Notes: generated by a model not told the origin, from the sequence alone. A DNA stretch of 40,357 nucleotides from Desulfuromonas sp. (GCA_002869605.1 PKUI01000134.1:1-40357), one strand, 5' to 3'. Numbered from the stretch's first letter, positions 1 through 9,720 are shown. Numbers and translations: made by a program.

Positions 1-172
1 AGGTCTGTCCCTGTGACGAAACAACCGTCAGGCAGGCACCGTTAACCGCGATACTGTCACCGACCTTGACCTCGGATAGCGGCAGGCGGGTCTGCACCGT
101 GACCACGGCGCCCCCCTCTCGCTGCTGGACACCTTGCACGGTGCCGACATCTTCGATCAAACCGGTAAACAT
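1..172 (-). CDS. ribE: riboflavin synthase alpha chain, N-terminal part (cut by window edge)
   Basis: Riboflavin synthase converts two 6,7-dimethyl-8-ribityllumazine molecules into riboflavin and a pyrimidinedione. Only the first 57 codons are visible; the rest lies beyond position 1. The protein begins MFTGLIEDVGTV, the usual start of this family, and continues to GDSIAVNGACLTV, the conserved substrate-site stretch of the first lumazine-binding barrel. The ATG at 170-172 lies inside the end of ribD (16-bp overlap), so the two genes are probably translationally coupled. This fits the ribD-ribE order usual in proteobacteria; ribBA and ribH would be expected further on, outside the window. Confidence 0.93.
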   Translation of the reverse strand, partial: MFTGLIEDVGTVQGVQQREGGAVVTVQTRLPLSEVKVGDSIAVNGACLTVVSSQGQT

Positions 173-1275
173 GACGAAACGTCTCCCTCAACGACCATAT
201 CACAGCCACACTGCCGGTAACGCACGTTCGTCAGCAAGCGGCTATCGGCCATAAGCTTGGGCCCCGCTCCGGCAAACAGGTGCACCCCATCGTCGCCGGC
301 GTAGAACTTCGGTGCAACATAGATTTGCACACGCTGCACAAGACCCGAACGCCACATACCAGAGGCAAGACGCGAGCCTCCCTCCAGCAAGACGTAAAGA
401 TAATCACGGCGTCCAAGCTCGCGGCAGAGAGCAGTCAGGTCAACCTGCCCCGCAGCATCGGCTGCGACACGCAAAATAGTTGCCCCAGCACGCTGCAACC
501 GCTCGACCTTTTCCGGATCGGCTTCGGCCGTGGTTGCGATCAGTGTCTGTACCCCGTCGTCCAGCGCGAGCAGAGGCGCGTCTTCGGGTATCTGCAGTTT
601 CGAATCAACGACAATCCGGTCCGCACTACGCCCACCCTCCGGCAGACGTGTCGTCAACCTGGGGTTGTCGGCCAGCACCGTACCAATCCCGACCATGATG
701 GCATCGACCCGGTCACGAAGGCGATGAACCTGCTCACGGCTCTCGGGAGAGGAGACCCAGCGTGAATCACCGCTGCGCGTGGCGGTAAAGCCATCCAGGG
801 TGATGGCTCCCTTGTGAATCACCAACGGCAAACCGGTCGTCATGTGACGGGCAAACGGGGCAATCAGGTCGCGACACGCATCTTCAAGAATACCCTCTGT
901 AACCTCGATACCGGCGGACTGTAGTTTGGCAACACCGCGACCAGCAACCTTGGGATTGGGGTCACGGGTACCGATAAACACACGCGCAATACCAGCACGG
1001 ATGATCGCCGCGGTGCACGGTCCGGTGCGCCCGGTGTGACAACAGGGCTCGAGAGTCACATAGAGATCGGCACCACGGGCCTTATCACCCGCCTCCTGAA
1101 GCGCAAACACCTCGGCATGTGGATCGCCTGCGCGGGGATGATACCCCCCGCCAATGATCTTCTGATCACGGACGACCACTGCACCAACCGGCGGGTTCGG
1201 CCGTGTACGTCCTTCTCCGCGGCACGCCAGATCGAGAGCTGCCTGCATAAATGCGCTATGCGATCGCGTCATCAC
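157..1275 (-). CDS. ribD: bifunctional diaminohydroxyphosphoribosylaminopyrimidine deaminase / 5-amino-6-(5-phosphoribosylamino)uracil reductase
   Basis: RibD carries out the second and third steps of riboflavin synthesis: deamination of the pyrimidine made from GTP, then NADPH-dependent reduction of the ribosyl side chain. The N-terminal cytidine-deaminase-like domain (about residues 1-145) has the zinc site HAE (53-55) and a PCC...PC pair (Cys78, Cys87). The C-terminal reductase domain (about 150-365) has VHRLRDRVDAIMVGIGTVLADNP and LYVLLEGG-type segments in its expected order. Length 372 aa is normal. Two starts are possible, GTG at 1275 or the next codon ATG at 1272; GGTGA lies just upstream. 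It starts 22 bp after nrdR ends and is the fourth gene of the glyA-led run. Confidence 0.95.
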   Translation of the reverse strand: MMTRSHSAFMQAALDLACRGEGRTRPNPPVGAVVVRDQKIIGGGYHPRAGDPHAEVFALQEAGDKARGADLYVTLEPCCHTGRTGPCTAAIIRAGIARVFIGTRDPNPKVAGRGVAKLQSAGIEVTEGILEDACRDLIAPFARHMTTGLPLVIHKGAITLDGFTATRSGDSRWVSSPESREQVHRLRDRVDAIMVGIGTVLADNPRLTTRLPEGGRSADRIVVDSKLQIPEDAPLLALDDGVQTLIATTAEADPEKVERLQRAGATILRVAADAAGQVDLTALCRELGRRDYLYVLLEGGSRLASGMWRSGLVQRVQIYVAPKFYAGDDGVHLFAGAGPKLMADSRLLTNVRYRQCGCDMVVEGDVSSCLPV

Positions 1276-1297
1276 TCACCGTACCATGGGCCTATGC

Positions 1298-1777
1298 TCA
1301 CCCCCGGGGAGAATTCCCTTTTTCGGCCCTGGCCAGGATCCCCTTGAGTTCGAGCATGAATTCGTTGATATCCTTGAACTGACGATAGACGGAAGCAAAA
1401 CGGACATAAGCGACCTGATCGACCTCACGCAGGGCATCCATGACCGCCTCGCCAATACGGCTGGCATCGATCTCCCGCTCTCCACTTTCCTGCAGGGCAA
1501 CCTCAAGACGGTCGACCATTTTTTCGATCGTAGCAATCGACACCGGGCGCTTTTCGCAGGCACGCTGCATGCCGGCAATGATCTTCAAGCGATCGAAAGT
1601 CTCACGCCGACCATCTTTCTTAACCACCAACGGCAGGCTCTCTTCAACCCGCTCGTAGGTGGTGAAGCGGCGTTCGCAGTCAATGCACTCACGCCGCCGG
1701 CGAATATTGTTACCCTCCTTGCCCAACCGCGAGTCGACAACCTTGGTATCGGCAAAACCGCAAAACGGGCATTTCAT
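1298..1777 (-). CDS. nrdR: transcriptional repressor NrdR
   Basis: NrdR is a zinc-ribbon/ATP-cone repressor of ribonucleotide reductase genes that senses ATP/dATP. The protein starts MKCPFCG and has the four zinc ligands Cys3, Cys6, Cys31 and Cys34, followed by the basic stretch RRRRECIDC. The ATP-cone domain follows (about 49-139), beginning [13 protein letters not shown]. Length 159 aa is typical. The start overlaps the 3' end of the dCMP deaminase gene by 4 bp (ATGA type), so the two are coupled. Placement between glyA/dCMP deaminase and ribD is common in deltaproteobacteria. No ribonucleotide reductase gene or obvious NrdR box was noticed in this window. Confidence 0.96.
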   Translation of the reverse strand: MKCPFCGFADTKVVDSRLGKEGNNIRRRRECIDCERRFTTYERVEESLPLVVKKDGRRETFDRLKIIAGMQRACEKRPVSIATIEKMVDRLEVALQESGEREIDASRIGEAVMDALREVDQVAYVRFASVYRQFKDINEFMLELKGILARAEKGNSPRG

Positions 1778-2250
1778 GGGCGATCCTCCAGGGTGATGCT
1801 ATTCCCGTCAAACTGGCGTGTCTCGATCTGCGCCTCGGCAAGCATCTCCTTGCCAAGCTCATCGGGGTAGCCCGAGAGGTAAACCACCGTGCTGATACCG
1901 GCGTTAATCAGCATCTTCGCACAGATCACGCACGGAAAATTGGAACAGTAGAGGGTCCCGCCACTGATGTTCACACCGTGCTTGGCCGCCTGGATGATGG
2001 CATTCTGCTCGGCATGCAGCCCACGGCAAAGCTCGTGTCGCTCTCCCGACGGCACCTGGAGTTTCTCTCTCAAGCACCCCGCCACGTCACAGTGGGTCAC
2101 CCCGGACGGTGTACCGTTGTAGCCGGTCGCGAGCACGTTTCCACTTTTGACGATAACCGCACCGACCTGGCGACGCAAACACGTCGAACGGGTTGCCACC
2201 AGACGGGCAATCCCCATGAAGTATTCATCCCAGGTCGGTCGCGTATCCAT
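1774..2250 (-). CDS. dCMP deaminase (ComEB-like)
   Basis: A 158-aa zinc-dependent deaminase that probably converts dCMP to dUMP for thymidylate synthesis. It has the zinc/proton-shuttle motif HAE (79-81, in [12 protein letters not shown]) and PCVIC (Cys107, Cys110), plus a Cys/His-rich insert (THCDVAGC) typical of dCMP deaminases rather than cytidine deaminases. I place the start at ATG 2250 ([11 protein letters not shown]), because the family usually begins just before the W-x-E-Y-F motif. The longer reading, from 2292, would overlap glyA by 40 bp and adds nothing conserved. The gap after glyA is 2 bp and the 3' end overlaps nrdR, consistent with one operon. Confidence 0.92.
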   Translation of the reverse strand: MDTRPTWDEYFMGIARLVATRSTCLRRQVGAVIVKSGNVLATGYNGTPSGVTHCDVAGCLREKLQVPSGERHELCRGLHAEQNAIIQAAKHGVNISGGTLYCSNFPCVICAKMLINAGISTVVYLSGYPDELGKEMLAEAQIETRQFDGNSITLEDRP

Positions 2251-2252
2251 GG

Positions 2253-3503
2253 TTACTTGAGCCGGTGTGCGTAGAGAGGGAACGAAGTGCACAAATCGCG
2301 CACCTTGACGCGGATATTAGCGAGTTCCTTGTCGTTACCGACATTGCCCAGCGCACGTGCGATCCACTCGCCGATCTGTTGCATCTCGGGCTCCTTGAGG
2401 CCACGTGTCGTCGAAGCCGGGGTGCCGATGCGGATCCCCGAGGTCACAAAGGGCGAACGGGTATCGAACGGTACCGCGTTCTTGTTGGTGGTAATCCCGG
2501 CAGCCTCAAGGGTTGCCTCGGCTTCTTTACCGGTCAGCTCGGTGCCGGTAAAATCGAGCAACATGAGGTGGTTGTCAGTGCCACCGGAGACCAGCTTGAA
2601 ATCATGTGCCATCAGCGTCTCGGCAAGCACCTTGGCATTTTTGACCACCTGCTGTGCATAGCTCTTGAATTCGGGCTGCAACGCTTCCTTGAAGGCGACG
2701 GCTTTGGCTGCAATCACGTGCATCAGCGGTCCGCCCTGGATTCCCGGAAAGATATTGCTATTGAGCTTTTTAGCCTGTTCTTCACAGCACAGGATCATCC
2801 CACCACGCGGCCCACGCAGGGTCTTGTGGGTAGTCGTCGTCACGTATTCAGCGTACGGGACCGGGTTGGGATGCTCACCGGCAGCGACCAGACCGGCGAT
2901 ATGAGCCATATCGACCATGACCTTGGCTCCGACCTCATCGGCAACCTTGCGGAAGGCTTCGAAATCGATAATCAGCGGATAGGCACTGGCACCAACCACG
3001 ATCAGTTTCGGCTTGTGCTCGCGCGCCAGGGACGCTACCTCGTCGTAATCGATGCGCCCGGTTTCCTTATCGACACCGTAGGCGACGATATTGAACAGCT
3101 TGCCGGAGAAGTTGACCGGTGAACCGTGAGTCAAATGGCCACCATGAGCGAGATTCATGCCGAGCACGGTATCCCCAGGCTGACATTCGGCGAAATAGAC
3201 CGCCATATTAGCCTGCGAACCGGAGTGCGGCTGGACGTTGGCATGTTCGGCGCCAAACAGCTCACAGGCACGTTCGATGGCAAGCGTCTCAGCCTGGTCG
3301 ACAAATTCGCAGCCGCCATAGTAGCGCTTACCAGGATAGCCTTCGGCGTACTTGTTGGTCAAAAGAGAACCCTGTGCCTCAAGAACCCGCTCACTGACAA
3401 AGTTCTCGGAAGCGATAAATTCAAGGCTGTATTCCTGGCGCTCAGTCTCCTTGCGGATGGAGGCTGCAATTTCAGGGTCAAAATCTTTAAGCAGCTGCGA
3501 CAT
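2253..3503 (-). CDS. glyA: serine hydroxymethyltransferase
   Basis: SHMT interconverts serine and glycine using PLP while loading tetrahydrofolate with a one-carbon unit. The PLP lysine is Lys227 in [14 protein letters not shown]. Other family landmarks are [15 protein letters not shown] (50-64), HSGSQAN (93-99) and [18 protein letters not shown] (197-214). Length 416 aa is normal. The start at 3503 is supported by a strong ribosome site (AAGGAGAT, 8 nt upstream). A terminator hairpin lies between this gene and rpiB, so glyA likely has its own promoter in 3504-3574 or depends on readthrough. It leads the glyA, dCMP deaminase, nrdR, ribD, ribE run, linking one-carbon units to nucleotide and flavin synthesis. 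Confidence 0.97.
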   Translation of the reverse strand: MSQLLKDFDPEIAASIRKETERQEYSLEFIASENFVSERVLEAQGSLLTNKYAEGYPGKRYYGGCEFVDQAETLAIERACELFGAEHANVQPHSGSQANMAVYFAECQPGDTVLGMNLAHGGHLTHGSPVNFSGKLFNIVAYGVDKETGRIDYDEVASLAREHKPKLIVVGASAYPLIIDFEAFRKVADEVGAKVMVDMAHIAGLVAAGEHPNPVPYAEYVTTTTHKTLRGPRGGMILCCEEQAKKLNSNIFPGIQGGPLMHVIAAKAVAFKEALQPEFKSYAQQVVKNAKVLAETLMAHDFKLVSGGTDNHLMLLDFTGTELTGKEAEATLEAAGITTNKNAVPFDTRSPFVTSGIRIGTPASTTRGLKEPEMQQIGEWIARALGNVGNDKELANIRVKVRDLCTSFPLYAHRLK

Positions 3504-3561
3504 CTGTTCGATCTCCTTTTACATCCAACGCCCCTGCGGCACTGGTATTGATTCGGGTATA

Positions 3562-3597
3562 CATCAAAAATAAAAGGGCAGGCACCAAGCCTGCCCT
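3562..3597 (-). terminator. rho-independent terminator after rpiB
   Basis: A perfect 9-bp stem AGGGCAGGC/GCCTGCCCT (3575-3583 with 3589-3597) with a 5-nt loop is followed, reading leftward on the minus strand, by TTTATTTTT. It sits 9 bp past the rpiB stop and should end the fatty-acid/rpiB transcript before glyA. Confidence 0.85.
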
Positions 3598-3605
3598 GAT
3601 TGGTG

Positions 3606-4067
3606 TCAAAGCGTTCCGTTCCTGAGCTGTTTCTCGATCTCAGCAATCTTGTCAAGCCGGCGTTGATGCCGTCCCCCTTCGTAAGAGGTGTCGAGCCAGA
3701 TATCGACCAGTTTACACGCCTGCTCACTGCTGAGGATCCGTCCCCCCATGACCAGGATGTTGGCGTCATTGTGTTCACGTGACATCTGGGCGGTAAACTC
3801 ATCGTTCACCAAGGCGGCACGTACCCCCGGGAACTTGTTGGCGACGATCGACATGCCGATGCCGGTGCCACAGATCAGAATACCCTGTTCGGCTTCGCCC
3901 TTCGAGACAGCATGCGCAACCTTTTCGCCAAAATCGGGGTAATCTACCGAATCCGGGCTGATCGTCCCAAGGTCCTCGACCTTGAGCCCACGGCTCATAA
4001 GGGCCGTCTTGATCGCATCCTTGAGTTCCAGGCCACCATGGTCACTTGCGATAACCAGCATCGTCAT
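3606..4067 (-). CDS. rpiB: ribose 5-phosphate isomerase B
   Basis: RpiB interconverts ribose 5-phosphate and ribulose 5-phosphate in the pentose phosphate pathway; ribulose 5-phosphate also feeds riboflavin synthesis downstream. The protein has DHGG (9-12), the catalytic cysteine Cys66 in GILICGTGIGMSI, and His99 in MSREHNDANIL, the expected RpiB/LacAB signature. Length 153 aa is normal. The ATG shares one base with the fabF stop (TGATG), so it is coupled to the fatty acid genes. A strong terminator follows, making it the last gene of the rpmF-fab transcript. Confidence 0.95.
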   Translation of the reverse strand: MTMLVIASDHGGLELKDAIKTALMSRGLKVEDLGTISPDSVDYPDFGEKVAHAVSKGEAEQGILICGTGIGMSIVANKFPGVRAALVNDEFTAQMSREHNDANILVMGGRILSSEQACKLVDIWLDTSYEGGRHQRRLDKIAEIEKQLRNGTL

Positions 4068-5302
4068 CAGACCTTACGGAACAGCAGCGTGGCGTTGGTC
4101 CCACCAAAGCCGAAGCTGTTCGAGATAGCGACATTAACTTCAGCGTCGCGCGCCTGATTAGGCACATAATCGAGATCAAGTTCCTCGTCAGGCTCGTCAT
4201 AGTTGATGGTTGGCGGAATCACCCCGTTCTGCATGGTAAGCAGGGAGTAAACCGCCTCGATACCACCGGCAGCACCGAGCAGATGACCAGTCATACTCTT
4301 GGTCGAGCTGATCATGACCTTTTTCGCGTAATCACCGAAGACCGTTTTGATCGCCATGGTCTCATAGAGATCATTGAGCGGGGTCGAAGTGCCGTGAGCA
4401 TTGATGTAATCGACATCCTCGGGGTTCATCCCAGCCGTCGAAAGAGCCATCTTCATGCAACGCGCCGCCCCTTCGCCGCCCGGAGCCGGAGAGGTCAGGT
4501 GGTAGGCGTCACCGGTAAGGCCGTAACCTGCAACCTCACCGTAAATCTTGGCACCACGCTTCTTGGCCGCTTCGTACTCCTCGAGGACCACGATCCCGGC
4601 TCCTTCACCCATGACGAAACCGTCACGTCCCTTTTCAAACGGGCGGCTGGCCCCCTGCGGGTCGTCGTTGCGGGTCGAAAGCGCCTTCATGACATTGAAA
4701 CCGCCCATACCCAGGGGGGTAATGGTCGACTCGGTACCACCGGCAATCATCGCGTCAGCATCGCCACGCTGAATCATGCGGAAAGCGTCTCCGATGGAGT
4801 GGGTGCCGGTCGCACAAGCAGAAACCGAAGAGAGATTCGGCCCCTTGGCACCAAAACGCATCGAGATCTGCCCCGGAGCGAGATTGATGATCAGCATAGG
4901 GATAAAGAAGGGAGAAATCTTCTTGTAGCCCTTATCGAGCATCGCCTCGTGGTATTTTTCAATGGTCGGCAAGCCACCGAGACCGGCCCCGACCAGCACG
5001 CCAACACGTTCGGCGTTCTCGTCGTTGATTTGCAGACCGGAGTCCTGCATGGCCAGCTCCGAAGCCGCCAGTGCATATTGGATAAAGAGATCCATCTTCT
5101 TGATCTCTTTTTTTTCGATAAAATCTTCCGCGTTGAAGTCTTTCAACTCGCCGGCAATGTGTGTCGGCAACGTGTTGACAGCGTCAAAGCGTGTGACCGT
5201 TCCGATCCCGGACTGGCCCTTGGTTAAAGCATCCCAGTTTTTTTCAGTGCCGGTGCCCAGCGGAGAAATGACCCCGACACCGGTTACGACAACACGACGC
5301 AT
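4067..5302 (-). CDS. fabF: beta-ketoacyl-ACP synthase II
   Basis: FabF condenses malonyl-ACP with growing acyl-ACP chains. The Cys-His-His triad is complete: Cys163 in [11 protein letters not shown], His303 in [11 protein letters not shown] and His340 in [13 protein letters not shown], at exactly the usual positions. Length 411 aa is normal. The start at 5302 has GAGGA about 9 nt upstream. A hairpin separates it from acpP and may set the ratio of acpP to fabF message; it ends by overlapping rpiB. Confidence 0.97.
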   Translation of the reverse strand: MRRVVVTGVGVISPLGTGTEKNWDALTKGQSGIGTVTRFDAVNTLPTHIAGELKDFNAEDFIEKKEIKKMDLFIQYALAASELAMQDSGLQINDENAERVGVLVGAGLGGLPTIEKYHEAMLDKGYKKISPFFIPMLIINLAPGQISMRFGAKGPNLSSVSACATGTHSIGDAFRMIQRGDADAMIAGGTESTITPLGMGGFNVMKALSTRNDDPQGASRPFEKGRDGFVMGEGAGIVVLEEYEAAKKRGAKIYGEVAGYGLTGDAYHLTSPAPGGEGAARCMKMALSTAGMNPEDVDYINAHGTSTPLNDLYETMAIKTVFGDYAKKVMISSTKSMTGHLLGAAGGIEAVYSLLTMQNGVIPPTINYDEPDEELDLDYVPNQARDAEVNVAISNSFGFGGTNATLLFRKV

Positions 5303-5408
5303 GGTTAGATATCCTCGCCTGATGATGTCACGTTGAGTTCAGTAGACGCAACTACGCCCACAGCAGAGAACAAAGTAGATCACTGGTGCAGGCACGGTGA
5401 ATAAGAAC

Positions 5409-5436
5409 GCCGGGGACGAGCACGCTCATCCCCGGC
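5409..5436 (-). terminator. hairpin between acpP and fabF, likely partial terminator
   Basis: On the minus strand GCCGGGGA-U-GAGC-GU-GCUC-G-UCCCCGGC can fold into a continuous 13-bp stem including one G-U pair. It begins 10 bp past the acpP stop. The following run (GTTCTTATT) is only moderately T-rich, so partial termination or 3'-end protection of the abundant acpP message is more likely than full termination. Confidence 0.6.
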
Positions 5437-5445
5437 AACGAACGA

Positions 5446-5679
5446 TCAGCCGTTATCGGAAATGTACGAAACAGCGTCTTGGACAGTTTGAATCTTTTCG
5501 GCGTCCTCGTCGGAAATCTCGATATCGAATTCCTCTTCGAGGGCCATAACCAGCTCTACGGTGTCGAGAGAGTCAGCGCCGAGATCTTCCATGAAGGATG
5601 CACTATCCGTCACCTGATCTTCTTCTACGCCGAGCTGCTCAGCAACGATCTGCTTCACGCGTTCCTGGATCGAAGCCAT
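5446..5679 (-). CDS. acpP: acyl carrier protein
   Basis: A 77-aa acidic carrier protein that holds acyl chains on a 4'-phosphopantetheine arm. The attachment residue is Ser37 in [20 protein letters not shown] (20 residues around DSL). The start at 5679 has a near-perfect ribosome site (AAGGAGGT), as expected for one of the most abundant proteins of the cell. It lies between fabG and fabF in the classical order. Confidence 0.98.
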   Translation of the reverse strand: MASIQERVKQIVAEQLGVEEDQVTDSASFMEDLGADSLDTVELVMALEEEFDIEISDEDAEKIQTVQDAVSYISDNG

Positions 5680-5729
5680 CTTCTACCTCCTTTTGTTGAT
5701 TGATATAAGCCGATCTGAGACCGGGATGT

Positions 5730-6467
5730 TTACATGTACATGCCACCGTTCACGCCAAGGGTCTGACCGGTTATATACCCGGCGTTATCCGAAGCGAGGA
5801 ACATTACGGCATGCGCGATATCTTCAGATTAGCCGAAACGACCCAGCGGAATCTGCGCAGCCATTTCAGTACGAACCTTTTCAGACAGTTCTTCTGTCAT
5901 ATCAGTGACGATGAATCCGGGGGTAACGGCGTTGACCGTTACATTGCGACGCGCAAGTTCACGAGCCATCGACTTGGTAAGTCCGAGCATGCCGGCTTTA
6001 CTGGCGCAATAGTTCGCTTGACCAGCGTTGCCCATCTCGCCAACGACCGAAGAGATATTGATAATCCGCCCGAAACGTTTCTTGGTCATCAGTTTAGCCG
6101 CTTCACGAGAGCAGAGAAAAGCCCCCTTGAGATTGATGTCCATGACGACGTCCCAATCTTCGTCCTTCATGCGCATCAACAGGCCATCGCGGGTGATACC
6201 GGCATTGTTAATCAGGATATCGACCTGGCCATAAGCCGCCACCGTCTCCGCAAAGAGCTTTGCCGCATCATCGCTGCTCGACACATCTCCAGGGATAGCC
6301 AAAGCTTCGCCGCCGGCTGACTCGATCTCCTTAACGACCTTTGCAAGAGACTCGGTGCTGCGTGCCGACAGGACAACCTTGGCACCCTGCTTGGCGAACT
6401 CCAGAGCGATAATACGGCCAATGCCGCGAGAAGCACCGGTTATGACGGCAACCTTGTCCTTGAACAT
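5730..6467 (-). pseudogene. fabG: 3-oxoacyl-ACP reductase FabG with an in-frame TAA
   Basis: FabG reduces 3-oxoacyl-ACP with NADPH. The SDR features are all present: GASRGIG (11-17), NNAG (87-90), Asn112, Ser139/Ser140, Tyr153 and Lys157. The reading frame is closed at codon 213 by TAA (5829-5831), right after PLGRFG. The same frame continues without any shift through [15 protein letters not shown] to VNGGMYM and a second TAA at 5730-5732, giving the normal 245-codon FabG length. Family members usually have Gln, Glu, Ser or similar at the stop codon (GRFGxPEDIA), so CAA or GAA to TAA would explain it. The lost 32 residues hold the last strand and helix of the fold and the VNGG motif used in tetramer contacts. 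fabG is usually essential, so a sequence error, a functional second copy or readthrough must be considered. The start at 6467 has AAGGAGAT upstream. Confidence 0.85.
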
Positions 6468-6479
6468 GCGCTTATCTCC

Positions 6480-7394
6480 TTACAGCCCCTTGAGGCTGGC
6501 AAGATCTTCAACGTTCTGAGTCGACGTCCCCTTGGCGATACGCTTGATCAGACCACAAAGTACTTTACCCGGTCCAACTTCCACAAAGCGTTCTACACCA
6601 TCCTTAGCCATTTGGGCAACTGATTCGTCCCAACGGACCGGAGCGCTGACCTGTTTTACCAAAAGTTCCTTGATACGCGCGGAGTCACTGTTCGGCGTCG
6701 CCTCAACATTCGAAACCACCGGAATGTTCAGGGAACCGACCGTAAGGCTATCGAGAACATCAGAGAGTCGCTCGCCCGCCGGGGTCATCAGACTGCAATG
6801 GAAAGGAGCGCTTACAGGCAACAGCATAGCACGCTTGGCTCCCCGCTCGCTGGCGAGAGCAACAGCTCGCTCCACCGCACCGGTATGCCCGGCAATCACG
6901 ACCTGAACAGAGCTGTTGAAATTGGCAGGTGAAACCACCTCTCCCTGAGCGGCTTCGGTGCAAACCTCATCGAGATCCGCGCGATCAAAGCCCATAATCG
7001 CGGCCATGGCACCAACCCCAACGGGAACAGCCTCCTGCATGAAAGCACCTCGCTGCCGCACGGTCTTAACCGCATCGGCGAAACCGAGTCCGCCAGCCGC
7101 TACAAGAGCTGAATATTCGCCCAGAGAATGCCCCGCCACGAAATCGGGCGCCAGGCCCGTTTCCGCTTCGACCACCCGCAAGGCGGCAACACTTGCAGTC
7201 AGAATGGCCGGCTGCGTATTCGTAGTCAGTTTCAGATCTTCTTCAGGACCATTGAAACAGAGGCCGGAAAGACTCATGCCGAGGGCATCGTCAGCCTCCT
7301 CGAAAACCTGACGGGCCACAGAAAAATTATCGGCAAGTTCCTTGCCCATTCCGGCATACTGGGAACCCTGCCCGGGGAATACAAATGCAATCAT
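6480..7394 (-). CDS. fabD: malonyl-CoA:ACP transacylase
   Basis: FabD moves malonyl groups from CoA to ACP. The nucleophile Ser90 sits in GHSLGE, the malonate-binding Arg115 in VRQRGAFMQ, and His199 in PVSAPFHCSLM. The N-terminal FPGQGSQYAGMG is the family signature. Length 304 aa is normal. The gene starts 43 bp after fabH ends, with AAGGAC about 11 nt before the ATG, and is followed after 12 bp by fabG. Confidence 0.96.
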   Translation of the reverse strand: MIAFVFPGQGSQYAGMGKELADNFSVARQVFEEADDALGMSLSGLCFNGPEEDLKLTTNTQPAILTASVAALRVVEAETGLAPDFVAGHSLGEYSALVAAGGLGFADAVKTVRQRGAFMQEAVPVGVGAMAAIMGFDRADLDEVCTEAAQGEVVSPANFNSSVQVVIAGHTGAVERAVALASERGAKRAMLLPVSAPFHCSLMTPAGERLSDVLDSLTVGSLNIPVVSNVEATPNSDSARIKELLVKQVSAPVRWDESVAQMAKDGVERFVEVGPGKVLCGLIKRIAKGTSTQNVEDLASLKGL

Positions 7395-7437
7395 TTAACT
7401 ACCGTCCTTACAAAAGGCTGATGGAGCGAGTCCTCGA

Positions 7438-8415
7438 TCACCAGCGGATCAGTGCAGACGCCCAGGTAAAACCACCACCGAAGGCATCGAGAAGAATCAG
7501 ATCATTCTCTTTGATCTTGCCATTACGGTTTGCCTCATCGAGAGCAATTGGAATCGATGCCGCCGACGTATTGCCGAAGCGGTTGACGTTGATATAAACC
7601 TGCTCGTCCTTGAATTTAAGACGCTTTGCAGTCGCCTCGAGAATTCGGCGATTAGCCTGATGAGGGATAAACAGGTCTATCTGCTCACGCTCCACACCGT
7701 TTGCCGACATGGCTTCTTTGGCGACATCGGTCAGCATGCGCACTGCAACCTTGAATACTTCATTCCCTTCCATCTTGAGGAACCCGAGACGGTGATCGAT
7801 AACATCCTGACTCGGAGGATGGACCGAACCGAATCCTGGCTGATAAAGCAGGTTGACGTAGCTGCCGTCTGAGTGCAGATGGGTGGAGAGAACTCCGCGG
7901 TCCCCTTCGCGTCCCTCGAGCAAAACGGCGCCAGCGCCGTCGCCAAACAGCACACAGGTGTTGCGATCTTCCCAGTCGACAGCACGAGAAAGGACTTCAG
8001 CGCCAATAACGAGAGCTTTTTTGACCTTGCCGCTTTCAATTTGGGCTACGGCATTCGAGAGCGCATAGATAAAACCGCTGCAGGCGGCAGAAACATCGTA
8101 AGCTGCGGCATTGCTTGCACCAAGCTTGTGTTGAACGATGCAGGAGGTTGCAGGCCACGGGTAATCACCGGTAATCGTACCGACGACAATCAGTTCAAGG
8201 TCTTCGGCGTTCCAACCCGCTGCTTCAAGGGCGTTACGCGCTGCGTTTACTGCCAGGTCCGAGGTATTCTCGTCATCGGCAGCGATATGCCGCTCACTGA
8301 TTCCGGTCCGGGTGACAATCCACTCGTCATTTGTATCGAGAAACTTTTCCAGGTCAAAATTGGTCAGGACCTTCTCCGGCACATATGATCCGGTACCTGC
8401 AACAAAAACTTTCAC
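7438..8415 (-). CDS. fabH: beta-ketoacyl-ACP synthase III
   Basis: FabH starts fatty acid synthesis by condensing acetyl-CoA (or a branched acyl-CoA) with malonyl-ACP. I choose GTG at 8415 because AAGGAG lies 9 nt upstream and because this places the catalytic cysteine (DVSAACSGFIYAL) at residue 112, its usual number. The alternative TTG at 8421 is only 3 nt from the same ribosome site. The His and Asn of the triad are in FIPHQANRRIL and NRFGNTSAAS. Length becomes 325 aa. It lies between plsX and fabD in standard order. Confidence 0.95.
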   Translation of the reverse strand: MKVFVAGTGSYVPEKVLTNFDLEKFLDTNDEWIVTRTGISERHIAADDENTSDLAVNAARNALEAAGWNAEDLELIVVGTITGDYPWPATSCIVQHKLGASNAAAYDVSAACSGFIYALSNAVAQIESGKVKKALVIGAEVLSRAVDWEDRNTCVLFGDGAGAVLLEGREGDRGVLSTHLHSDGSYVNLLYQPGFGSVHPPSQDVIDHRLGFLKMEGNEVFKVAVRMLTDVAKEAMSANGVEREQIDLFIPHQANRRILEATAKRLKFKDEQVYINVNRFGNTSAASIPIALDEANRNGKIKENDLILLDAFGGGFTWASALIRW

Positions 8416-8465
8416 TGTCAAAGACTCCTTCGTCCGTGGCCAGAAGAGACCGTTGGTAACAACTA

Positions 8466-9467
8466 TCAGTGCTTGGCGAGTTGCTCAATCAGTCGATCAT
8501 TGACCTTCTGGTCAACATAATCCCGGGCAAAACGGACCGCATTGGCGATAGCACGAGGATTCGAACCACCGTGGCAGATCATGCCGACCCCGTTAATTCC
8601 AAGCAGCGGGGCCCCGCCGTATTCGGCATAATCGACTTTCTTCTTGAACGCCTTGAAAGCCGGACGCGCCAAGAGATACCCGATCCTGCTCAGCAGGCGT
8701 TTCTTGAGTTCCACCTTCAGCATGTTGCCGATCGCGTCAGCAAGCCCTTCGGATACTTTCAGCAGCACATTACCGACAAAGCCATCGCAGACTACAACGT
8801 CAACATTGCCGTTATAGACATCACGCCCCTCGACATAACCAACATAGTTTAGAGGGAGTTCCTTGAGCAATTGACGACTCTCCCTTGTCAGCTCGTTCCC
8901 CTTCCCCTCTTCGGACCCGTTGGACAATAGACCAACCCGGGGTTCGGACTTGTTTAGAATATGCCGGGAGTAGACCTCACCCATTACCGCAAACTGTGCA
9001 AGATGCTGTGGCTTGCAATCGACATTACCACCTGCATCGAGAACGACAGTCTGGTCTTTGAGGTTAGGCATTACGGTCGCAATAGCCGGGCGATCGATCC
9101 CTTTGATCCGCTTGAGAACAAACATTCCCGCGGCCATGGTCGCACCAGAGTTTCCGGTACTGACGACCGCGTGAGCCTCTCCCTGCTTAACCAGGTCGAA
9201 AGCAACTCTTATCGAGCTATCTTTTTTCTTGCGTACAGCATCAGAGGCGGAGTCGTGCATACCAACAACCTCACTGGCCTGTTGAACTCGAACGTCCAAC
9301 CCATCTGTCTGATGATTTGCCAGCTCGGCCTCAATTTTTTGCGTATCGCCGACCAAAACAACCGAGATACGCCAAAGCCGCGCAGCGAGCACGGCTCCAG
9401 CCACCTCAGCCGCGGGAGCATGATCCCCTCCCATGGCGTCGACAGCAACAATGATATGACTGTTCAA
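8466..9467 (-). CDS. plsX: phosphate acyltransferase PlsX
   Basis: PlsX makes acyl-phosphate from acyl-ACP, the donor for PlsY in phospholipid synthesis. The N-terminal [12 protein letters not shown] is the family signature, followed by [21 protein letters not shown] and [14 protein letters not shown]. Length 333 aa is normal. It begins with TTG at 9467; GGAG lies 7 nt upstream and no ATG fits the conserved N-terminus. It sits between rpmF and fabH, the common bacterial order, and lies 50 bp before fabH. Confidence 0.95.
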   Translation of the reverse strand: MNSHIIVAVDAMGGDHAPAAEVAGAVLAARLWRISVVLVGDTQKIEAELANHQTDGLDVRVQQASEVVGMHDSASDAVRKKKDSSIRVAFDLVKQGEAHAVVSTGNSGATMAAGMFVLKRIKGIDRPAIATVMPNLKDQTVVLDAGGNVDCKPQHLAQFAVMGEVYSRHILNKSEPRVGLLSNGSEEGKGNELTRESRQLLKELPLNYVGYVEGRDVYNGNVDVVVCDGFVGNVLLKVSEGLADAIGNMLKVELKKRLLSRIGYLLARPAFKAFKKKVDYAEYGGAPLLGINGVGMICHGGSNPRAIANAVRFARDYVDQKVNDRLIEQLAKH

Positions 9468-9494
9468 ATCACAACTCCGTAGTGATCCGAACTG

Positions 9495-9674
9495 TTATTC
9501 TTCGCCGGTCGTTACGTCTTTGCCCTTATAGGTGCCGCACGAGGGGCAAGCACGATGGGGGGCCTTGGGCTCTTTGCATTGGGGACAAATCGAGAGGCCC
9601 GGGGCCGAAAGGGAATCGTGTGCCCGGCGCATATCACGCTTGGACTTGGATGTCTTTTTCTTAGGTACTGCCAT
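9495..9674 (-). CDS. rpmF: 50S ribosomal protein L32
   Basis: A 59-aa basic ribosomal protein of the large subunit. It begins [20 protein letters not shown] and carries a four-cysteine zinc ribbon (Cys30, Cys33, Cys43, Cys46: CPQC and CPSC), so this is the zinc-binding form of L32. The ribosome site AAGGAGA lies just upstream of the ATG at 9674. It follows the DUF177 gene by 46 bp and precedes plsX, the widespread yceD-rpmF-plsX-fab arrangement that ties lipid synthesis to ribosome production. Confidence 0.97.
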   Translation of the reverse strand: MAVPKKKTSKSKRDMRRAHDSLSAPGLSICPQCKEPKAPHRACPSCGTYKGKDVTTGEE

Positions 9675-9720
9675 GATGAATCTCCTTTTACTGAACCAAT
9701 CGTGTCGATCGGTGCTTTAT

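Noticed and set aside
2265..3122. 285-codon open frame antisense to glyA
   Set aside because: Shadow frame; glyA is full length with all motifs.
4283..5227. 314-codon open frame antisense to fabF
   Set aside because: Shadow frame of a complete fabF.
5829..6467. A naturally short FabG ending at codon 212
   Set aside because: The downstream sequence in the same frame encodes the conserved FabG C-terminus to the normal length, so the early TAA interrupts a gene rather than ends a short family member.
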